In this document: in pieces, positions 58,918 through 64,000 of the stretch
Position numbering within the stretch: position 1 is the stretch's first letter
How the letters are laid out: the number at the start of each line of letters is the position of its first letter
Assembly (NCBI GenBank): GCA_036351375.1
Contig: JAZBOY010000186.1
Coordinates: 1 to 64,000 of the forward strand
Direction of reading: 5' to 3'
DNA: 64,000 bases
From: JANQIO01 sp036351375
GTDB lineage: Bacteria; Pseudomonadota; Gammaproteobacteria; Pseudomonadales; Halieaceae
Translations under genes and position numbers: made by a program
The notes under the pieces: model-generated
Told to the model about the DNA's origin: nothing
Databases searched by the model: none
Seen by the model: only the letters and a program-made list of their open reading frames with translations

Positions 58918-59985
58918 TTAGGCGCCGTGATACTGGGGTGAGAGTTCCTGCACCGCGTCGACAAAGGCTGTGACGTGGTCCGGGTTGATGTCCGGCGTGA
59001 TGCCGTGGCCGAGATTGAAAACGTGACCGGCACCTTCACCATAGCTCTCGAGAATCCTGCCCACCTCGGCGCGAATCTTCTCGGGCTCTGCGCGCAGCCA
59101 GGACGGGTCCATATTTCCCTGCAGAGCCACCCGGTCACCGACACGGGCGCGGGCCGCGCCAATGTCCGTTGTCCAGTCCAGGCCCAGGCAGTCGGCGCCG
59201 GTATCAGCCATGGCCTCCAGCCACTGGCCGCCGTTCTTGGTGAACAGGATCACCGGCACCTTGCGACCCTCGGACTCGCGGGTGAGCTGGTCCATGGCAC
59301 GCTTCATGTAGGCCAGTGAGAATTCCAGGTAGGCCTGGTCACCCAGGGCGCCGCCCCAGGTGTCGAAGATCTGCACCGCCTGCGCGCCCGCCTCGATCTG
59401 TGCATTCAGGTAATCCGCTACCGAGTCTGCCAGCACACCCAACAGCTGGTGCATCAGCTCGGGCTGGTTGAAGGCCATGGTCTTGGCACGGGCGAAATCG
59501 CGTGAGCTGCCGCCCTCGATCATGTAGGTCGCCAGGGTCCAGGGGCTGCCGGAAAAGCCGATCAACGGTACGCTGCCGGCCAGCGCCTCGCGAATGGTGC
59601 TGACCGCCCTGACCACGTAATCGAGGTCACGGCGTGCGTCGACTACCGAAAGCGCTGCAACCTCTGCCTCTGTGCGCACCGGCTTGTGGAAGCGCGGACC
59701 CTCTCCTTCCACGAAGTGCAGGCCAAGACCCATTGCGTCGGGAATGGTGAGGATGTCGGAAAACAGGATAGCGGCGTCCATCGGGTAACGGCGCAGCGGC
59801 TGCAGGGTAACCTCGCAGGCCAGTTCCGCATTCATGCACAGGTCCATGAAGGAGCCGGCCTGTTCGCGGGTCGCGCGGTACTCGGGCAGGTAGCGCCCGG
59901 CCTGGCGCATCATCCACATGGGGGTACGGTCCACGGGCTCGCGCATCAGCGCCCGCAGGAAGCGATCATTCTTGAGTTCAGTCAT
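58918..59985 (-). CDS. hemE: Uroporphyrinogen decarboxylase
   Basis: 355-residue enzyme converting uroporphyrinogen III to coproporphyrinogen III in haem synthesis. Catalytic and substrate regions: PMWMMRQAGRYLPEYR (arginines), PMDAAILFSDILTIPDA (catalytic Asp), and GFSGSPWTLATYMIEGG. Start ATG 59985 overlaps the gltD stop by one base, so it is coupled to gltBD. Confidence 0.95.
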   Translation of the reverse strand: MTELKNDRFLRALMREPVDRTPMWMMRQAGRYLPEYRATREQAGSFMDLCMNAELACEVTLQPLRRYPMDAAILFSDILTIPDAMGLGLHFVEGEGPRFHKPVRTEAEVAALSVVDARRDLDYVVRAVSTIREALAGSVPLIGFSGSPWTLATYMIEGGSSRDFARAKTMAFNQPELMHQLLGVLADSVADYLNAQIEAGAQAVQIFDTWGGALGDQAYLEFSLAYMKRAMDQLTRESEGRKVPVILFTKNGGQWLEAMADTGADCLGLDWTTDIGAARARVGDRVALQGNMDPSWLRAEPEKIRAEVGRILESYGEGAGHVFNLGHGITPDINPDHVTAFVDAVQELSPQYHGA

Positions 59986-61406
59986 CAGACGTCCAGGTAG
60001 TCGAGAATCCCTTCCGCGGCCTGGCGGCCTTCCCAGATCGCGGTGACCACCAGGTCGGAACCGCGCACCATATCCCCGCCGGCAAACACCTTGGGGTTGG
60101 TGGTCTGGAATTTGTAGGTCTGCTCTTCGGGGGCGATAACGCCATCCCATTCGTTGGTTTGTATGTCGGCGTCATTGAACCACGACGGCGGGTCCGGTTG
60201 GAAGCCAAAAGCGATGACCACGGCATCCGCGGGCAATACCTCTTCGCTGCCGGGAATCGGCTCTGGGCGGCGACGGCCGCTGTCGTCCGGCTCGCCCAGG
60301 CGAGTCTCCACCACCTTCACGCCGACCACGCCGTTCTCATCACCAACAATTTCCACCGGCTGGCGATTGAACAGGAAGGTCACACCCTCCTCGCGGGCAT
60401 TCTTCACCTCGCGGCGGGAGCCGGGCATGTTTTCCTCGTCGCGGCGGTAGGCACAGACGACGGATACAGCCTGTTGCCGCACAGCAGTGCGCACACAGTC
60501 CATGGCCGTATCGCCACCACCCAGCACCACCACGCGCTTGCCGGCGAGATTGACGTAGGCGTCGCTCGGCTGTTCAAAGCCCAGGTTGTGGTTCACATTG
60601 CCCACCAGGTACGGCAGGGCTTCGTGAACCCCGGGCAGGCCCTCGCCGGGGAAGTTGCCCTTCATGTACTTGTAGGTCCCCATGCCGAGGAACACCGCGT
60701 CATATTCTTCCAGCAGCTGTGCTGGGCTGACATCACGCCCTACTTCGGTATTGAGACGAAACTCCATGCCCATGCCTTCGAAGATTTCCCGGCGCCGGGT
60801 CATCACAGATTTCTCCAGCTTGAACTCAGGAATGCCGAAGGTCAGCAGGCCGCCGATCTCCGGGTAACGATCGAACAGCACCGGCTTCACGCCGGCGCGT
60901 ACCAGGATATCGGCGCATCCCAGGCCCGCGGGCCCGGCACCGATAATGGCGACTTTCTTGCCGGTGGGCTCAACGTCGGACAGGTCCGGGCGCCAGCCCA
61001 TCGCCAGCGCCGTGTCGGTGATGTATTTCTCGGTAGACCCGATGGTCACCGCGCCAAAGCCGTCCTCCAGGGTGCAGGCGCCCTCGCAGAGTCGGTCCTG
61101 GGGACAAATGCGCCCACACACTTCTGGCAGGGTGTTGGTCTGGTGCGACAGCTCGGCGGCCTCGAAGATGTTGCCCTCGGCAATCAGCTTCAACCAGTTG
61201 GGAATAAAGTTGTGTACCGGGCATTTCCATTCACAGTAGGGGTTGCCGCACTCAAGGCAGCGGTGGGCCTGGCCGCTGACCTGGCTCTCGGTGTATTCCT
61301 CGTAAATCTCGACGTATTCGGTCTTGCGCGCATGCAGGGATTTCTTGTCCGGGTCGCGGCGACCCACGTCGATGAACTGGAAATCATTGGCGAGACGGTC
61401 AGTCAT
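59985..61406 (-). CDS. gltD: Glutamate synthase small subunit
   Basis: 473-residue beta subunit of NADPH-GOGAT. N-terminal 4Fe-4S cysteines (CLECGNPYCEWKCPVHN and CGRICPQDRLCEGAC) are followed by two dinucleotide motifs, GAGPAGLGCADIL and GGGDTAMDCVRTA. It transfers NADPH electrons to GltB. It begins four bases after the gltB stop. Confidence 0.95.
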   Translation of the reverse strand: MTDRLANDFQFIDVGRRDPDKKSLHARKTEYVEIYEEYTESQVSGQAHRCLECGNPYCEWKCPVHNFIPNWLKLIAEGNIFEAAELSHQTNTLPEVCGRICPQDRLCEGACTLEDGFGAVTIGSTEKYITDTALAMGWRPDLSDVEPTGKKVAIIGAGPAGLGCADILVRAGVKPVLFDRYPEIGGLLTFGIPEFKLEKSVMTRRREIFEGMGMEFRLNTEVGRDVSPAQLLEEYDAVFLGMGTYKYMKGNFPGEGLPGVHEALPYLVGNVNHNLGFEQPSDAYVNLAGKRVVVLGGGDTAMDCVRTAVRQQAVSVVCAYRRDEENMPGSRREVKNAREEGVTFLFNRQPVEIVGDENGVVGVKVVETRLGEPDDSGRRRPEPIPGSEEVLPADAVVIAFGFQPDPPSWFNDADIQTNEWDGVIAPEEQTYKFQTTNPKVFAGGDMVRGSDLVVTAIWEGRQAAEGILDYLDV

Positions 61407-61410
61407 GGCA

Positions 61411-64000
61411 TCAATCCGTATTTCTCAGTCGCGACAGCAGGCGGTCGAGGTCTGCTGCCTTGGGTTTCACGAGCCAGAACTTGCCGATGTAGTCGGTAAA
61501 TTCCTCCAGCAGGGTCTGGCCCCAGCGCGAGCCGGTTTCCTCGACAAATTCGCCGATCATGGCGCGCAGGTGGTGCCGGTAGGGCTCAAAGGTCTCCGTG
61601 GAAATCCGGTGGATTTCGACCAGCTCGCTGTTGTAGCGGTCGATAAAGCCCCGGTCCTCATCCAGCACGTAGGCGAAGCCGCCGGTCATGCCGGCACCGA
61701 AATTGTAGCCCGTGGGGCCCAGCACAATCACGTTGCCGCCGGTCATGTACTCACAGCAGTGATCACCTGCCGCCTCCACCACCGCCACGGCACCGGAGTT
61801 GCGCACCGCGAAGCGCTCACCCGCCACACCCGCTGCAAACAGCTTGCCGCCGGTGGCGCCGTACAGGCAGGTGTTGCCGATGATGGCCGACTCGCGGGAT
61901 TCGAAGCGAGACTCGCGCGGCGGGTACACCACCAGCTTGCCACCGGCCATGCCCTTGCCTACGTAATCATTGCTGTCGCCTTCCAGGTACATATTGAGGC
62001 CGCCGGCGTTCCACACGCCAAAACTCTGGCCCGCGGTGCCGGTCAGCCGCAGGGTGATGGGTGCGTCGCTCATACCGGTATTGCCGTGACGACGAGCGAT
62101 CTCGCCGCTGATGCGCGCGCCGATCGAACGGTCGCAGTTACAGACCTCGAAATGGAATTCGCCGCCGCTCTTCGCCTCGATGGCCGGCAGCACGGCCTCC
62201 ACCATTTCCTCGGCTTTCTCGCCGCGGTCGAAGGGGTCGTTGGACGCCACGGTGCAATACTCGGGCTGGTCTGCAGCCTCGGGGTCCTTGTAGAGAATCG
62301 GCGCGAGGTCCAGCCGCGACTGCTTGGCGGTCTCCCCGGGCAGAACTTCCAGCAGGTCGGTGCGGCCGATCAGCTCTGACAGCGAGCGCACACCCAGGCG
62401 GGCCATCCACTCACGGGTTTCCTCTGCCATGAACTGGATGAAGTTGACTACCGTGTCCACGGTGCCCTGGAAATGGTCCTCGCGCAGCTGCTCATTCTGG
62501 GTGGCCACACCGGTGGCGCAGTTGTTCAGGTGGCAGATCCTCAGGTACTTGCAGCCCAGCGCTACCATCGGTGCGGTACCAAAGCCAAAGCTCTCGGCAC
62601 CGAGAATCGCTGCCTTGATCACATCCAGACCGGTCTTCAGGCCGCCGTCGGTCTGCACCCGCACCTTGCCGCGCAGCAGGTTGCTGCGCAGGGCCTGGTG
62701 AACCTCGGCCAGGCCCAGCTCCCAGGGGGAGCCGGCGTAGCGAATCGAGGTAAGCGGGCTGGCGGCGGTACCGCCGTCGTAACCGGAGATAGTAATCAGG
62801 TCGGCATAGGCCTTGGCCACGCCGGCGGCGATAGTGCCGACGCCCGGCTCGCTGACCAGTTTCACTGACACCAGTGCATCGGGGTTGACCTGCTTGAGGT
62901 CAAAAATCAGCTGAGCCAGGTCTTCAATGGAATAGATATCATGATGCGGCGGCGGCGAGATCAGCGTCACCCCCGGCACCGAGTAGCGCAGGCGCGCGAT
63001 CAGGCCGTTCACCTTGCCGCCCGGTAGCTGGCCGCCCTCACCGGGCTTGGCGCCCTGGGCAATCTTGATCTGCAGCACCTCGGCGTTGACCAGGTAGTGC
63101 GGCGTAACGCCGAAACGGCCGGAGGCAATCTGCTTGATCTTGGAAGTGCGCTCGGTGCCGTACCGGCTCGGGTCCTCACCGCCCTCGCCGCTGTTACTGC
63201 GCCCGCCCAACCGGTTCATGGCGACTGCCAACGCCTCGTGGGCCTCGGGGCTAAGCGCGCCCAGCGACATGCCGGCAGTATCAAAGCGTGGCACGATCGC
63301 CGTCACCGGCTCCACCTCTTCTAACGGGATCGGCGTCGGCGCCTGCTTCACCCTGAACAGGTCCCGCAGGGTAGCGGTCGGCCGCTCATTGACCAGCTGG
63401 GCATAGGTCTTCCAGCGAGCGTAGTCGCCGCTTCGCACCGCATCCTGCAGGCCTTTCACCACGTCCGGGTTGAAGGCGTGGTATTCCTGGCCGTGTACAA
63501 ACTTCAGCAGGCCGCCCAGCTCAATCGGTTTGCGCCGGGTCCAGGCCAGCTTTGCCAACGCCTTTTGGTCAGCCTCCAGCTCGTCGAAGCCGGCACCTTC
63601 GATGCGGCTCGCCACGCCGCTGAAACAGCGGTTGGTGACTTCACTGGCCAGGCCCACTGCTTCGAAGAGCTGGGCGCCGCGATAGGACGCCATGGCCGAG
63701 ATGCCCATCTTCGACATGATCTTCAGCAGGCCCTTGTTGATGCCCTTGCGGTAGTTCTTGTAGCAGCGGCTCGGCTCGCCCAACAGCTCACCGGACTGCA
63801 TCAGGTCATCCAGCACCGCGTAGGAAAGGTAGGGGTAGATCGCCGTGGCGCCAAAGCCCAGCAGGCAGGCGAAGTGGTGCGAGTCACGGGCGGTGGCGGT
63901 TTCCAGCAGTATGTTGGCGCTGCAGCGTAGCCCGGCCTTGATCAGGCTGTGGTGCACCGCGCCGATCGCCAGCAGCGCATGGATGGGCAGCAGGCCCTTC
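61411..64000 (-). CDS. gltB: Glutamate synthase large subunit (5' part outside window)
   Basis: C-terminal ~860 residues of the GOGAT alpha subunit; the N-terminal amidotransferase domain lies beyond 64000. Present are the central domain (LPIHALLAIGAVHHSL at the window edge), the FMN/synthase barrel with SPPPHHDIYSIEDLAQLI and GYDGGTAASP, and the 3Fe-4S ligands in LGCKYLRICHLNNCATGVATQ (three cysteines), then the GXGXG beta-helix domain. The frame is open through the window end, with gltD and hemE downstream. Confidence 0.95.
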   Translation of the reverse strand, partial: KGLLPIHALLAIGAVHHSLIKAGLRCSANILLETATARDSHHFACLLGFGATAIYPYLSYAVLDDLMQSGELLGEPSRCYKNYRKGINKGLLKIMSKMGISAMASYRGAQLFEAVGLASEVTNRCFSGVASRIEGAGFDELEADQKALAKLAWTRRKPIELGGLLKFVHGQEYHAFNPDVVKGLQDAVRSGDYARWKTYAQLVNERPTATLRDLFRVKQAPTPIPLEEVEPVTAIVPRFDTAGMSLGALSPEAHEALAVAMNRLGGRSNSGEGGEDPSRYGTERTSKIKQIASGRFGVTPHYLVNAEVLQIKIAQGAKPGEGGQLPGGKVNGLIARLRYSVPGVTLISPPPHHDIYSIEDLAQLIFDLKQVNPDALVSVKLVSEPGVGTIAAGVAKAYADLITISGYDGGTAASPLTSIRYAGSPWELGLAEVHQALRSNLLRGKVRVQTDGGLKTGLDVIKAAILGAESFGFGTAPMVALGCKYLRICHLNNCATGVATQNEQLREDHFQGTVDTVVNFIQFMAEETREWMARLGVRSLSELIGRTDLLEVLPGETAKQSRLDLAPILYKDPEAADQPEYCTVASNDPFDRGEKAEEMVEAVLPAIEAKSGGEFHFEVCNCDRSIGARISGEIARRHGNTGMSDAPITLRLTGTAGQSFGVWNAGGLNMYLEGDSNDYVGKGMAGGKLVVYPPRESRFESRESAIIGNTCLYGATGGKLFAAGVAGERFAVRNSGAVAVVEAAGDHCCEYMTGGNVIVLGPTGYNFGAGMTGGFAYVLDEDRGFIDRYNSELVEIHRISTETFEPYRHHLRAMIGEFVEETGSRWGQTLLEEFTDYIGKFWLVKPKAADLDRLLSRLRNTD

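Noticed and set aside
1..64000. CRISPR arrays, insertion sequences, rRNA genes, toxin-antitoxin or defence islands
   Set aside because: No repeat-spacer pattern, transposase, rRNA segment or recognised defence gene was found on either strand by reading.

Overview
The window is a contiguous piece of a GC-rich gammaproteobacterial chromosome. A Pseudomonas-type nuo operon with fused NuoCD, a DUF3094 gene, a PA3496-like small acidic protein, a VPLPA/PEP-CTERM-type secreted protein and a DUF442-sulfide:quinone reductase fusion together suggest a marine gammaproteobacterium near Pseudomonadales/Cellvibrionales (Halieaceae-like). That placement is inference from gene content, not a phylogeny. Most genes are ordinary core or metabolic genes. 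I see no prophage, insertion sequence, CRISPR array or rRNA.

Layout. 1-14476: respiratory complex I operon nuoA(partial)-B-CD-E-F-G-H-I-J-K-L-M-N, mostly coupled by stop/start overlaps, then a CBS-domain protein. 15039-17305: a membrane-anchored MDR oxidoreductase and a secreted esterase. 17288-21628 (minus): persulfide dioxygenase, DUF442-SQR fusion and SulP transporter, a sulfide-oxidation operon behind an A/T-rich control region. 21766-23965: a small membrane protein, a MenA/UbiA-like prenyltransferase and a sugar-phosphate transferase. 23966-28267: a glucuronate module of GH79 heparanase/glucuronidase-like enzyme, ManD and divergent UxaC. 28320-30134: SppA. 30243-36383: MoxR, DUF58, DUF4381, two VWA proteins (one with TPRs) and BatD. 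36390-39317: GcvT, a degenerate shikimate-kinase-like protein and a class III adenylate cyclase.

39318-39773 has no protein gene but is the most interesting stretch. It holds two tandem perfect palindromes, a sigma-54-type promoter with exact GG-N10-GC spacing, and a run of small hairpins each exposing GGGA in the loop, resembling CsrA/RsmA binding sites. It is followed by a small acidic protein, an HdfR-like LysR regulator, and an intergenic region with a perfect CRP/Vfr-type site and a second near-match 43 bp away.

41554-47813 is a gamma-glutamylputrescine divergon: puuA, a lipoprotein amidohydrolase and a membrane protein leftward; puuB and a TetR regulator rightward. 48002-49742: a VPLPA-CTERM protein and an arsR-arsI pair with TTTCGA operators. 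A tRNA-Pro(CGG) has its 3' end duplicated 117 bp away, ending in the arsI stop codon. 50017-64000: DUF3094, acyl-CoA dehydrogenase, comF, modABC-srkA, a hexapeptide acyltransferase, a TrmB-like methyltransferase, cysE, hemE, gltD and the 3' part of gltB, cut by the window end.
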